Shown here in pieces: positions 32,112 to 41,643 of a stretch of 64,000 nt of DNA (position 1 is the first letter of the stretch; every line of letters begins with the position of its first letter). Origin of the DNA: Chloroflexi bacterium ADurb.Bin180 (GTDB taxonomy: Bacteria; Chloroflexota; Anaerolineae; UBA2200); NCBI GenBank assembly GCA_002070215.1, contig MWCV01000006.1, positions 1 through 64,000 of the forward strand. Reading direction: 5' to 3'. A program made the position numbers and the translations under genes. Under the pieces are notes generated by a model, which did no database searches, was not told the DNA's origin, and saw nothing but the letters and a program-made list of their open reading frames with translations.

Positions 32112-34403
32112 ATGATGTCAACCATCGACTTCTGGGTGCCAGATTCGCAGAGCACGGGCCAGAGGCGGGCCATTGCCGCCTACCTGCAGGCCTTCACTGA
32201 AGAAGGCAGCCTGGTCCTTGAGCCGTTCTGTCGTTCCGACGCACTCACCTCTCTGGCAGCGGGTGAGGGGCGACGCGTCCTCGCCGTGTCATTCAATCGC
32301 CTCGATGCCCTGCGCGCTCGAGTCGCACTGCTCACCATTCCCAAGCGCGAGCTGGACTCGGCACTGACGCGCATTGCCGACTCACCCAAGTCCAGCCTCA
32401 CCCTGCGAGAGCATCTTTCGCGCCTCTACCGAACCACCTGTCTCCGCTGCCGCCAGGAGGCTCAGGCCGACTACTATGTGTGGGAGCGCTCAGGGACGCT
32501 GCCGATTCAGGTCCGCTTTGTCTGCCCGGCCTGTGGCGAAAGCGGGCTCAAGGCAACGGACGATTTCGACGAGCAGATTCTGAAGGAGATTCCGGCGCGA
32601 GGGCTGCACTACTGGCACCTATTGGATCGCATCGCCCCGCAGGAAGGCAATGCCCGCAAGGTAGCCACCGATTCGCTCGAGCTCTACTCACCACGCAGCC
32701 TCTACGTCATATCCAACCTTCAGCTCAAGATCGATGCCCTGTTCTCCGCTTCACCGCTCTGCGACCTGTTCCGTTTTGCGCTGCTCGAGGCGATGCAGCG
32801 CGGCACCAAGCTGAACGCCGTGCCAGGCGATCCTCCGACATCTCATTCCTCGGGTCTGCGCCCGCTGCAGCGCTATGCGGAGTGGAATATCTGGCGCTTG
32901 TTTGAGCGGGCAGCACGTGCGCTTGGCGGACAGCAGCCCTCCCCTCCCGTGCTGCTCGAGTCCAAACCGGACAAGGTAGCCTCGCCTGAATCGACTTCTG
33001 GCTGCTTTGTGGGCCATCTCACCGTGCGCAAACTCGCTGCCACCGTACCCAAGGCCAGCGCTCATCTGGTGTGGGTGGAGGCTCCCCCGCTCGGACGAAC
33101 GCACTGGGCACTGCCTTACCTCTGGACCGGTTGCCTCTTCGGCAGACGGGCTGCTGCAGCACTCTGGCCCCTCGTTCGCCGGCGCAGCTCGGACTGGTCA
33201 TGGTACCTGTCGGCCATGCGCTCTGCTCTGGCGGCTCTCGCGACTACCCTCCGCCAGGATGGTCACCTTGTGCTCGTGGGACCAAGTAAGGGGGCGGCTT
33301 TTCACGAAACAGTGACCATGGCCGCTGCCAGCGCAGGTCTCCAGCCAGAAACGTCCGTCTACCGCGCTCTGGAGCCAGAGCTGCCAACCAAGCCCTTTGG
33401 TGGCCTGCTGGGGGACTATCGCTCCACCTGGCGCGCAGGTACTGCCGGGCCGCAATGGCCAATGGAGACGCCGGAACTGTTGACCAACTGCCGTGCCGCT
33501 GCCGTTCAGGCGGCCAAAGAGCTACTAGCAGCGCGCGCCGAGCCAGTACCTTACGCACGGCTGCAGGCCCATATCTGGGAGACACTGGCCAGACGCAGCC
33601 TGCTACAGCGCACCCTGCTGATTCAAGACCTCGGGGCACCACTCGACTGGGTCCGACAACAGGTGAGTATGGCCCTGCAGAGCGCCGTTGGCACGGTCCT
33701 GGTCCAGCTATGGAAGGATGAGGAGAAGGAGGAGTGTCTCTGGTGGCTGGCACGTCCGCAAGAGGCCACGCCCCTGACAGAGCGTGTGGAGGCAGCAGTG
33801 GCCACCCTCCTCGAGCAACACTCGCCCGTAGACCTCACGGACCTGTTGTCCCAGGTCTACCAGTCCTTTCCAGGCGTCTTGACCCCGGACGAGGCCTGGA
33901 TCCTGGCCTGCATCAAGTCGTACGCCTCTCCCCTAGAAGGGGGCCAATGGTTGATGAACCAGGCCGACCACGCCCAGGTTCGCAGCGCAGCGCGCAACGA
34001 CCTGCTCTCGCTGCTCGTGTCGCTCGGCCAGAAGGGGGGCTACGACTGCCGTGTGGATCAGAACCACGGCACTGTCTACTGGGCACAGGGAGGACGAGAG
34101 ACAGCCGCGCTGATGGTGCTCGACTCGGGCTCGCTCAGCTCGTTGCTCTACCAGCCCATTCCTGCTGCCGTCACGCGTGCTTTCGCCATCCTTCCCGAGG
34201 CGCGGCTCGACCTGATCAAAGCGAGGTTCGAACGCTCACCCAACCTGCGTCAGGAGCTGGCCGCCAGACACTGGCAGTTCATTCACGATCAGGACCTGTT
34301 GCTGTGGGCAACCGGGAATGAGACAAGGCCGGATGGTCTCTCCTCGCTGGTGAGTCCCGAGCCATTCACCACCCAGGGACCGGGGCAGTTGTCACTGCTA
34401 TAG
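32112..34403 (+). CDS. DNA-methyltransferase-like protein with zinc ribbon, apparently missing catalytic motifs
   Basis: A 763-residue protein I can place only by architecture. Residues 33-72 look like a methyltransferase motif I region (LVLEPFCRSDALTSLAAGE, then FNRLDALRARVALL), but the usual DPFCGSGT is changed to EPFCRSDA. A zinc ribbon follows, with cysteines 110, 113, 138 and 141. Residues 190-230 (ELYSPRSLYVISNLQLKI) match the spacer in N6-adenine methyltransferases. Where DPPY is expected, HLVWVEAPPLG (319-329) is found. The C-terminal 350 residues are unique to my eye. It is probably an inactive or repurposed relative, and no restriction enzyme gene is adjacent. Confidence 0.6.
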   Translation: MMSTIDFWVPDSQSTGQRRAIAAYLQAFTEEGSLVLEPFCRSDALTSLAAGEGRRVLAVSFNRLDALRARVALLTIPKRELDSALTRIADSPKSSLTLREHLSRLYRTTCLRCRQEAQADYYVWERSGTLPIQVRFVCPACGESGLKATDDFDEQILKEIPARGLHYWHLLDRIAPQEGNARKVATDSLELYSPRSLYVISNLQLKIDALFSASPLCDLFRFALLEAMQRGTKLNAVPGDPPTSHSSGLRPLQRYAEWNIWRLFERAARALGGQQPSPPVLLESKPDKVASPESTSGCFVGHLTVRKLAATVPKASAHLVWVEAPPLGRTHWALPYLWTGCLFGRRAAAALWPLVRRRSSDWSWYLSAMRSALAALATTLRQDGHLVLVGPSKGAAFHETVTMAAASAGLQPETSVYRALEPELPTKPFGGLLGDYRSTWRAGTAGPQWPMETPELLTNCRAAAVQAAKELLAARAEPVPYARLQAHIWETLARRSLLQRTLLIQDLGAPLDWVRQQVSMALQSAVGTVLVQLWKDEEKEECLWWLARPQEATPLTERVEAAVATLLEQHSPVDLTDLLSQVYQSFPGVLTPDEAWILACIKSYASPLEGGQWLMNQADHAQVRSAARNDLLSLLVSLGQKGGYDCRVDQNHGTVYWAQGGRETAALMVLDSGSLSSLLYQPIPAAVTRAFAILPEARLDLIKARFERSPNLRQELAARHWQFIHDQDLLLWATGNETRPDGLSSLVSPEPFTTQGPGQLSLL

Positions 34404-34407
34404 GCCT

Positions 34408-34436
34408 TTGCAGCGTCCAGCATCCCGTGATATGAT
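34408..34436 (+). promoter_or_regulatory. Promoter of the MATE gene
   Basis: TTGCAG (34408-34413), 17 bases, TATGAT (34431-34436), starting 5 bases after the upstream stop codon. In-frame TTG and ATG codons within it are therefore not the start. Confidence 0.6.
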
Positions 34437-34479
34437 GCTGGCCGTTTCTCCATTCTCCTTCCACGAGAGACCCACGCCA

Positions 34480-35901
34480 ATGAGCTCAGTACCACAAGCA
34501 ACGGTTACCATTGCTGGCGGGCCGCCGGTGACTCGCGAAAACCTGCCCCGCACCATCGCGAGACTGGCCCTCCCTGCCGTCGGCGAGAATCTGCTCACGA
34601 CCATGGTCTTCCTGGTCGACACTCTGTTGGTCGGCTGGCTCAAGGATCCGGCAGCCCTGGCAGCGGTCAGCCTCGGTGGCATGTTCCTCAACATTGCCAA
34701 TCAGCTCTTTACTGCCGTGTCCGTGGCGGCGACAGCAATGGTAGCCCATGCCTGGGGAGCCCACGAGCAGGAACGGGCCAGGCGCATCGCCGCTAACGGC
34801 ATGCTGGTGGGGGTGATCTTTGCCGCCCTGGCCATCCTGGCGATGTGGCCTTCGGCTGGCTCCCTGCTTACCCTGATGGGCGCGTCAGAGCGGGCCACGT
34901 TCCTCGGCAGCCAGTACATGCGCATCATTCTGCTCACATCGCTGCTTGGTTTCCCAATGGTAGTGCTGAACGGCATTATGCGGGGGTCCGGAGACACCCG
35001 CACGCCGATGCTGATCACCCTGGCCATGAACCTTTGGAATGTCGTGGTGTCAATCGTACTCACCTTTGGCCTGGGCCTCGTGCCTGCCCTTGGATTGGTT
35101 GGTGCGGCCTGGGGAACTGCCTCGGCCCGGCTCCTTGGTGGGGCGATAGCCTTGTACCTGGTAATGAGTGGAAAGCGTTTCCTTCGCCTGCGCTGGCGTG
35201 ATATTCTCCAGCCCGACCGGGCCACGTTCGCTCAGATGTTGCGGCTGAGTCTACCGGCGGGTGGCGAGTCGATCATCATGCGACTGGGATTTGTCCTGTT
35301 CATGCGTATCGTATCCAGCCTCGGTGAAGCACCCCTGGCTGCGCATCAAATCGCCGTCAACGTCGAGTCGCTATCCTACATGCCCGGTTTCGGGCTGTCG
35401 GTTGCCAGCACCACCCTCGTGGGCCAGTCACTGGGGGCCAGGAGACCCGACCTGGCGGAGGAGAGCATCCGCGTCTCAATGCGCGTTGCTCTGGTCGTGA
35501 TGGGCGTGCTCGGCTGCATTTTCGCCCTGTTCGGCCCGGCCCTGGCCGCCCTCTTTGGCAGCACGCCTGAGGTCGTAGCGCTGGCTGGCAGCGCCATCAG
35601 GATCGGCGCTCTGGAACAGCTCCCTATTGCCATACAGATGGTCATATCCGGCAGTCTGAGGGGAGCAGGTGACACCAGGACCCCGATGTACGCCACCCTT
35701 CTGGGAGTGCTCCTTTTTCGGGTGCCGGCGGTGTACTTTTTCGCCGTCCTACTGAGGCTGGGGCTGAATGGTGTCTGGCTGGGAACGGCGCTCGACTGGG
35801 CCGCCAGGGCCGGGGTACTGTACTGGCTATTCCGTCGCGGCACGTGGAAGAGGACCTCTCTCTGGAACAAACCAGGGGGGCAGGGTGCCCCCCTGGTTTG
35901 A
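34480..35901 (+). CDS. MATE-family multidrug/cation exporter
   Basis: The 473-residue protein has twelve predicted membrane segments in two related halves, starting IARLALPAVGENLLTTMVFLVDTLLVGWL. The conserved MATE elements include GDTRTPMLITLAMNLWN in the first half and GAGDTRTPMYATLLGVLLF in the second, plus LPAGGESIIMRLGFVLFMRI. Such proteins expel drugs or metabolites in exchange for sodium or protons. The ATG at 34480 lies after the promoter. Its last codons form the left arm of a terminator hairpin. Confidence 0.93.
   Translation: MSSVPQATVTIAGGPPVTRENLPRTIARLALPAVGENLLTTMVFLVDTLLVGWLKDPAALAAVSLGGMFLNIANQLFTAVSVAATAMVAHAWGAHEQERARRIAANGMLVGVIFAALAILAMWPSAGSLLTLMGASERATFLGSQYMRIILLTSLLGFPMVVLNGIMRGSGDTRTPMLITLAMNLWNVVVSIVLTFGLGLVPALGLVGAAWGTASARLLGGAIALYLVMSGKRFLRLRWRDILQPDRATFAQMLRLSLPAGGESIIMRLGFVLFMRIVSSLGEAPLAAHQIAVNVESLSYMPGFGLSVASTTLVGQSLGARRPDLAEESIRVSMRVALVVMGVLGCIFALFGPALAALFGSTPEVVALAGSAIRIGALEQLPIAIQMVISGSLRGAGDTRTPMYATLLGVLLFRVPAVYFFAVLLRLGLNGVWLGTALDWAARAGVLYWLFRRGTWKRTSLWNKPGGQGAPLV
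35869..35899. terminator. Bidirectional terminator hairpin inside the MATE C-terminus
   Basis: AAACCAGGGGGGCA (35869-35882) pairs perfectly with TGCCCCCCTGGTTT (35886-35899). Its last base is the first base of the MATE stop codon, so the final residues (NKPGGQGAPLV) are encoded by the hairpin. It lies 12 bases from the convergent malK stop and likely serves both genes. Confidence 0.75.
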
Positions 35902-35911
35902 GTTGTTTGCA

Positions 35912-37012
<1,101 letters not shown>

Positions 37013-37263
37013 CGTGCAAGCCTCCAACGGAAGATATCTTGCCTGGCTCTCGAGGAGACAGGCGCAACGCGCCAGGGACAGAACTGTTCGGTCGTCCTCT
37101 CAGGGACGGGCACAAAGGCCTAAACCGCTTCCTGGCACGCCGTCAAGGCGCGGTTACCCGTTGTCAGTGACCAATCACCTCCCGTCTGCGGCAGTACAGG
37201 CGAACTCGGGTCAGGTTCCCGAGCTTGGCCGTGTCCGCTGTTGGAGTGCTCTATGTCGGAGCC

Positions 37264-37292
37264 ATTCTACCACAGGTAGCTCTTTTGTCCAA
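37264..37292 (-). promoter_or_regulatory. Promoter of the malK-type ATPase gene
   Basis: TTGGAC (37292-37287), 17 bases, TAGAAT (37269-37264) on the minus strand; start near 37257, giving a leader of about 245 bases. Confidence 0.65.
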
Positions 37293-37307
37293 CCACCTCG
37301 GGCGATT

Positions 37308-37335
37308 TTGCTTTTGGCACCAATCGTGCTACAAT
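37308..37335 (+). promoter_or_regulatory. Promoter of rpsF-rpsR
   Basis: TTGCTT (37308-37313), 16 bases, TACAAT (37330-37335); start near 37342, about 100 bases before rpsF. Confidence 0.6.
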
Positions 37336-37348
37336 CGCCGCTCTAACC

Positions 37349-37411
37349 AAAGGTTCGCCTATGGCAAACCTTTCCGCTCCAGGCTGCTCTGTTCCTCAGA
37401 CAGGCCAGTCC
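37349..37411 (+). promoter_or_regulatory. Hairpin leader upstream of rpsF (possible S6:S18 autoregulatory site)
   Basis: AAAGGTT (37349-37355) pairs with AACCTTT (37367-37373), with an inner GCC/GGC pair. A second stem, CAGG..CTG with CAG..CCTG, follows at about 37379-37411. Ribosomal-protein leaders that bind the S6:S18 complex exist in many bacteria. I see CCG just after the first stem, but cannot verify the known consensus. Confidence 0.35.
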
Positions 37412-37442
37412 TGCAGCAATCCCAAGGAAAGGAGGTGTGGCG

Positions 37443-37754
37443 ATGGCAGGGTACGAACTGGTCTTCATCGTCCAGCCTGAACTGGAAGAAGAGCCCCGGA
37501 ACGCGCTGGTCAGCAAGGTAACGCAGACCATCAGCGATCTCAAGGGTCAGGTGATCAAGCTTGATCCCTGGGGCAAGCGACGACTGGCATATCCCATCAA
37601 GAAGCACCACGAAGGCTTTTATGTTGTGGTGCAGATGGATCTGCCCCCCGCGGCTGAGCGCTCATTGGAGCGAGCCATCAGGCTCATGGAAGACATCATC
37701 CGCTATCTCGTCGTGCGCAAGGAGATCGCGCCGCCGGCGGAACCGCAGCAGTAG
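37443..37754 (+). CDS. rpsF: 30S ribosomal protein S6
   Basis: The 103-residue small-subunit protein has the S6 pattern YELVFIVQPELEEE, LDPWGKRRLAYPIKKHHEGFYVV and IRLMEDIIRYLVVRK, which pairs with S18 on 16S rRNA. The ATG at 37443 has AAAGGAGG seven bases upstream. A GTG two codons earlier is too close to that site. In many bacteria ssb lies between rpsF and rpsR; here only 36 bases separate them. Confidence 0.97.
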   Translation: MAGYELVFIVQPELEEEPRNALVSKVTQTISDLKGQVIKLDPWGKRRLAYPIKKHHEGFYVVVQMDLPPAAERSLERAIRLMEDIIRYLVVRKEIAPPAEPQQ

Positions 37755-37790
37755 TCACGTGTAACTGCATTACAAGGAGGTTGATTCGTT

Positions 37791-38108
37791 ATGGCTTCGC
37801 AAGCAAGATCAGACGGACCGCGCCCCCGGCGGTACGGTAGTTCCGATGATGACCGCCGCGGCGGCCGGCGCGGCTACGGCCCGCCGGCTGCACGGCGCAA
37901 GTGCGCCTTTTGCGCGAACAAGACGCTGGAGCTCGACTACAAGAAGGTCGATATGCTCCACAACTATGTCACCGAGCGTGGCAAGATCGGCACCAGGCGG
38001 CACAGTGGTCTGTGTGCTCGTCACCAGCGAGACATGTCTCTCGCGATCAAACGGGCCCGCCACCTAGCCCTGCTGCCCTACACCGCCGAACACGTGCGCA
38101 AGGGCTAG
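37791..38108 (+). CDS. rpsR: 30S ribosomal protein S18 (zinc-binding form) with Arg/Gly-rich N-terminus
   Basis: S18 binds next to S6 on the platform of the small subunit. The 105-residue product has the core [20 protein letters not shown] and [22 protein letters not shown]; the C-x2-C and later C-x2-H make a likely zinc site. The first 33 residues are a charged Arg/Gly-rich tail ([18 protein letters not shown]), longer than in E. coli S18 (75 residues). The site GGAGG lies 9 bases before the ATG. rplI is not next to it. Confidence 0.97.
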   Translation: MASQARSDGPRPRRYGSSDDDRRGGRRGYGPPAARRKCAFCANKTLELDYKKVDMLHNYVTERGKIGTRRHSGLCARHQRDMSLAIKRARHLALLPYTAEHVRKG

Positions 38109-38123
38109 CTCTCCAGTTCACCA

Positions 38124-38152
38124 ATCCAGAGAGCAGTTGATGCTCTCTGGAT
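38124..38152 (+). terminator. Perfect 12-bp hairpin after rpsR, without T-tract
   Basis: ATCCAGAGAGCA (38124-38135) pairs perfectly with TGCTCTCTGGAT (38141-38152) around a GTTGA loop. No T-run follows, so it may be an mRNA-processing or stability hairpin, or a factor-assisted stop. Confidence 0.45.
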
Positions 38153-38188
38153 GACCTGCCATGCGCAATCAGAAGCAAAGGATCAGCA

Positions 38189-39277
38189 ATGCCCAAAGTC
38201 AAACCGACTGAGCCAATTACGAAGAAGCAGCTCTCGCGCCGAGAGCAGGAAAGGCGGCAGCAGCGCATTCTCGGCATTGTCTTTGGCTTGACAGCCGCCG
38301 CCGTCTTGTTTGTTCTCGGTTTCGGCTGGTACCAGGAATACGTGGCCAAGCCATCGGCCCCGGTCGCTACCGTGAACGGCAAAGCAATCAGTACGCGCGA
38401 CTATCAGGCCATGGTCAAGTACAACGACTATGAGCTCCGCAGCACCATTGCCCGAGCCCAGAGCCAGCTGGACTCGCTGGATGCGACTAACGAGGACCAA
38501 ACCTTCCTGGTATCGTACATGCAGCAGCAGATCCAGCAACTGCGGACCAAACGTAGCTCGGTGGGCCTCGATACCTACGATCAAATGGTGGACGACGAGT
38601 TGATACGGCAGGAGGCCTATGACCGCAATCCTCCTACTCCAACTCCGACTCCCATCACGGCCACAGTGGATAGCTCAGTCACCCCTCAGCCAACCAGGGC
38701 CCCGATGACTCAGACCGAGTTCGAGACCAACTATGGCAGCTACGTTGCGGCCCTGCGCAAGAACCTCGCTTTCAGCGAGCAGACTTTCCGCCGTCTCTTC
38801 GAGTCCAGCCTGTACCACACCAAGTTGCAGGAGGCATTGGCACTTGAGGTGTCCGCCTCAGAGGAGCAGGTGCACGCACGCCACATCCTGGTCGCAACCG
38901 AGGATGAGGCCAACAAGGTCCTCGAACGGCTTCACGCGGGAGAGGATTTTGCCGCGCTGGCCAAGGAGCTCTCGACCGACACCGGAAGCAAGGAGGAGGG
39001 TGGAGATCTCGGCTGGTTCCCGCGTGGCATGATGGTAACCGAGTTCGAAAATGCCGCCTTTGCTCTGCAGCCGGGGCAAACGAGCGAGCCGGTCAAGACC
39101 AGCTTTGGCTATCACATCATCAACGTGATCGAGCGCGATGCCAACCGGCCGCTCGACGAGGCCACGCTCGATCAGAAAAAGTCGCGTGCCCTTGACAACT
39201 GGCTAACTACGCAGCGCAATTCTGGCACGGTTATCGGCTATTGGAGCAGCGCCAAGGTGCCGAACCTGAGCCAGTAG
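38189..39277 (+). CDS. Membrane-anchored parvulin-type peptidyl-prolyl isomerase (PrsA/SurA-like)
   Basis: The 362-residue protein has a basic cytoplasmic start with one membrane helix (residues 27-46) and a SurA-type N-terminal domain (VATVNGKAISTRDYQAMV), interrupted by a Thr/Pro linker (PPTPTPTPIT). The parvulin domain follows from about 230: HARHILVATEDEANKVLERL, then DTGSKEEGGDLGWFPRG and FGYHIINVIE. It should help extracellular proteins fold, working beside secreted proteins. It ends 20 bases before a strong terminator. Confidence 0.9.
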   Translation: MPKVKPTEPITKKQLSRREQERRQQRILGIVFGLTAAAVLFVLGFGWYQEYVAKPSAPVATVNGKAISTRDYQAMVKYNDYELRSTIARAQSQLDSLDATNEDQTFLVSYMQQQIQQLRTKRSSVGLDTYDQMVDDELIRQEAYDRNPPTPTPTPITATVDSSVTPQPTRAPMTQTEFETNYGSYVAALRKNLAFSEQTFRRLFESSLYHTKLQEALALEVSASEEQVHARHILVATEDEANKVLERLHAGEDFAALAKELSTDTGSKEEGGDLGWFPRGMMVTEFENAAFALQPGQTSEPVKTSFGYHIINVIERDANRPLDEATLDQKKSRALDNWLTTQRNSGTVIGYWSSAKVPNLSQ

Positions 39278-39296
39278 CACGATATTAGCAAGACCC

Positions 39297-39336
39297 AAGA
39301 GCGGATGAGTGACTCACACTCATCCGCTCTTTTGGT
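39297..39336 (+). terminator. Intrinsic terminator after the isomerase gene
   Basis: AAGAGCGGATGAGT (39297-39310) pairs with ACTCATCCGCTCTT (39318-39331) around GACTCAC, with a T-run overlapping the right arm. It separates the gene from convergent rel. Confidence 0.85.
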
Positions 39337-39359
39337 TATTGTGGCCGGCAGTGCACGCC

Positions 39360-41495
39360 TCAGAGGTTCTCGCGGCGTATCTCCAGGATATCCCGCAATC
39401 CCTCGAGTTTGACCAGTACATCGCGGAGCTGTTCCACCCTGGCAATCAGCAACACCACCTGCACCGTAGCTGTATTGTCAGGGTGCATCGAGACGTTCGC
39501 CGAGGCCATATTGATGCCCATATCGGCGACGATGGCAGCGATGTCACGCAAGAGGCCCTGACGATCAAACGCCTCAATGCGAATGCCGACCGGATAGGCT
39601 TGCCTCTCAGTTCCCCATTCTACTTCGATGAGGCGTTCCACATCCGATAGCGCCTTGATATTGGGGCAGTCTGTTCTGTGTACCGTGACCCCGGTTCCGC
39701 GGGTGGTGTAGCCAATGATTGGATCCCCTGGCACAGGCGAACAGCACTTGGCCAAACGGGTGAGCAAGTCGCCCACGCCCTTCACCCGTACGCCAACCAC
39801 CGCGGTTGATGGGAGGCCCACTCCTGGTAGCCACTGCCGCTGCACCACGATATCAGCCAGCTTGGTGGCAATTTGCTGAGGCCCAATGTCGCCATATCCG
39901 ATAGCGGCCAGAAAGTTGTCCACGTTGTCATACTTGAAGACAGCCGCGACCTCTTCAAACGGTTTCTGTTCCAGAGCGAGACGGCGCAGCTCCTTTTCCA
40001 GCAGTTCCCGGCCTTGAGCGATATTGGTCTCGCGCTCTTGCTGCCGGAACCACTGGCGCACCTTCTCCCGAGCGCGACCGGTAGTCAGATAGCCTTGGTC
40101 AGGATTCAGCCAATCGCGGCTCGGCCCGCTTTTCTTGGCAGTGAGAATCTCGACCTGCTCGCCAGTACATAGACGATAATTCAGTGGCACCAGTCGACCG
40201 TTCACCCTGGCACCACGACAGCGGTGACCGATCTCGGTGTGAATCTGGTAGGCAAAGTCCACCGGTGTCGCACCCTGCGGCAGGTCTACAATGTCGCCCT
40301 TGGGGCTAAATACATAGACCCGCTCAGGAAAGACATCGCTCTTTAGTGTCTCAACAAACTGCCCCGCATCCTTGACTTCTTGTCGCCACTCTGAGGCCTG
40401 ACGAAGCCAGGAGATCTTGGCCTCCAAGTTCAGGTCTCTTCTGGCCTGCTCCTTGTATCGCCAGTGGGCCGCGATGCCATATTCGGCCACATAGTGCATC
40501 TCCCGCGTACGAATCTGTACCTCAAGGGGCAACCCCTCCGGACCAATCACCGCCGTGTGCAGTGACTGATACAGGTTGTCTTTGGGCATAGCAATATAGT
40601 CATCGAACTGGCCCTGCACCGGCTTCCACATACTGTGAATGATGCCCAGAACGGCATAACAGTCCTTGACCTCATCCACAATGATGCGCACTCCACGCAC
40701 ATCATAGATCTCTCCAAAGTCGCGATCCTTCTGCTTCATCTTGTGGTAGATCGAGTAGAGATGCTTGGGTCGACCGCTGACCTCGGCCTTTAGACCCTCC
40801 TGCTCCAGACGCTGTCGGAGGATGGTGATAACCCGCTCGACGTATTCCTCGCGTTCCTTGCGCTTTTCCGCTAAGAGTCCGGCGAGGCGGTGGTACTCTG
40901 CCGGATCCAGATGCAGCAGCGCCAGGTCCTCCAGCTGCCATTTCAGTTCCCAGATGCCCAGGCGGTTTGCCAGCGGGGCATAGATGTCCAGCGTTTCGTG
41001 GGCTATGCGCACTTGCTTCTCCGGCGGCAGTGCGCTCAGCGTGCGCATGTTGTGCAGCCGGTCGGCAAGCTTGATCATGATGACGCGGATGTCATCGACC
41101 ATCGCCAGAAAGATCTTGCGGATGTTCTCTGCCTGGGCCTCGGCCAGTCCTCCCTCCTGGCTGCGACTGAGGTCACGCAGGCGCTCCAGTTTGGTGACTC
41201 CGTCGACCAGTCTGGAGATCTCATCACCAAAGCCAGAGCGCACCTCATCGAGTTTGGTGGCTGTGTCTTCCGGCACGTCGTGGAGCAAAGCTGCGGCCAG
41301 AGAGGGGACGTCCATACGGAGATCAGCCAGAATGTCGGCGACGGCCACGGGGTGGGAAATGTAAGGCTCGCCTGACTTGCGGGCCTGTCCTTCGTGCGCC
41401 GCCAGCGCAGCCTCGTACGCCCGCCGCAGCAATGCAAGGTCGGCGTCTGGTGCGTACTGTCGCACTTTATCGAGAAGCTGCTCGAATGATTCCAA
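39360..41495 (-). CDS. rel: Bifunctional (p)ppGpp synthetase/hydrolase (RSH family)
   Basis: The 711-residue long RSH protein makes and breaks (p)ppGpp in the stringent response. From the N-terminus it shows the HD hydrolase domain (SHPVAVADILADL, LLHDVPEDTATKL), the synthetase domain (DRDFGEIYDVRGVRIIV and DNLYQSLHTAV), a TGS domain (VYVFSPKGDIVDLPQGATPV), a middle CC domain (RLAKCCSPVPGDPIIGYTTRG), and a C-terminal ACT domain. The intact HDVPEDT suggests both activities. The start is a TTG at 41495, as the frame begins like relatives there (SFEQLLDKVRQYAPDADL). It is divergent from sbcC. Confidence 0.95.
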   Translation of the reverse strand: MESFEQLLDKVRQYAPDADLALLRRAYEAALAAHEGQARKSGEPYISHPVAVADILADLRMDVPSLAAALLHDVPEDTATKLDEVRSGFGDEISRLVDGVTKLERLRDLSRSQEGGLAEAQAENIRKIFLAMVDDIRVIMIKLADRLHNMRTLSALPPEKQVRIAHETLDIYAPLANRLGIWELKWQLEDLALLHLDPAEYHRLAGLLAEKRKEREEYVERVITILRQRLEQEGLKAEVSGRPKHLYSIYHKMKQKDRDFGEIYDVRGVRIIVDEVKDCYAVLGIIHSMWKPVQGQFDDYIAMPKDNLYQSLHTAVIGPEGLPLEVQIRTREMHYVAEYGIAAHWRYKEQARRDLNLEAKISWLRQASEWRQEVKDAGQFVETLKSDVFPERVYVFSPKGDIVDLPQGATPVDFAYQIHTEIGHRCRGARVNGRLVPLNYRLCTGEQVEILTAKKSGPSRDWLNPDQGYLTTGRAREKVRQWFRQQERETNIAQGRELLEKELRRLALEQKPFEEVAAVFKYDNVDNFLAAIGYGDIGPQQIATKLADIVVQRQWLPGVGLPSTAVVGVRVKGVGDLLTRLAKCCSPVPGDPIIGYTTRGTGVTVHRTDCPNIKALSDVERLIEVEWGTERQAYPVGIRIEAFDRQGLLRDIAAIVADMGINMASANVSMHPDNTATVQVVLLIARVEQLRDVLVKLEGLRDILEIRRENL

Positions 41496-41515
41496 CCTTC
41501 TGCCCGCCTGAGTTC

Positions 41516-41544
41516 AGTATAGGGAACAGCCCTGGTCGCGGCAA
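41516..41544 (-). promoter_or_regulatory. Promoter of rel
   Basis: TTGCCG (41544-41539), 17 bases, TATACT (41521-41516) on the minus strand; start near 41509, only about 14 bases before the TTG start. Confidence 0.6.
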
Positions 41545-41578
41545 ATCATCACCCCGAACGCTGGCCCCGCTGGCTGGC

Positions 41579-41608
41579 TTGGCGTGCCTACCCGCATCAT
41601 GGTAAGAT
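41579..41608 (+). promoter_or_regulatory. Promoter of sbcC
   Basis: TTGGCG (41579-41584), 18 bases, TAAGAT (41603-41608); start near 41615 with GGGGAG before the ATG at 41644. Confidence 0.5.
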
Positions 41609-41643
41609 AGCTGCGCCTCGCTGGCATTGAAGGGGAGCCGGTC

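Larger units (their letters stand above)
37013..37442. other. Divergent intergenic region between malK-type gene and rpsF
   Basis: This 430-base gap has no supported gene. It holds two divergent promoters (37264-37292 minus, 37308-37335 plus), a leader of about 245 bases for the ATPase gene with a CTCGGG/CCCGAG hairpin, and an rpsF leader with two hairpins. Confidence 0.6.
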
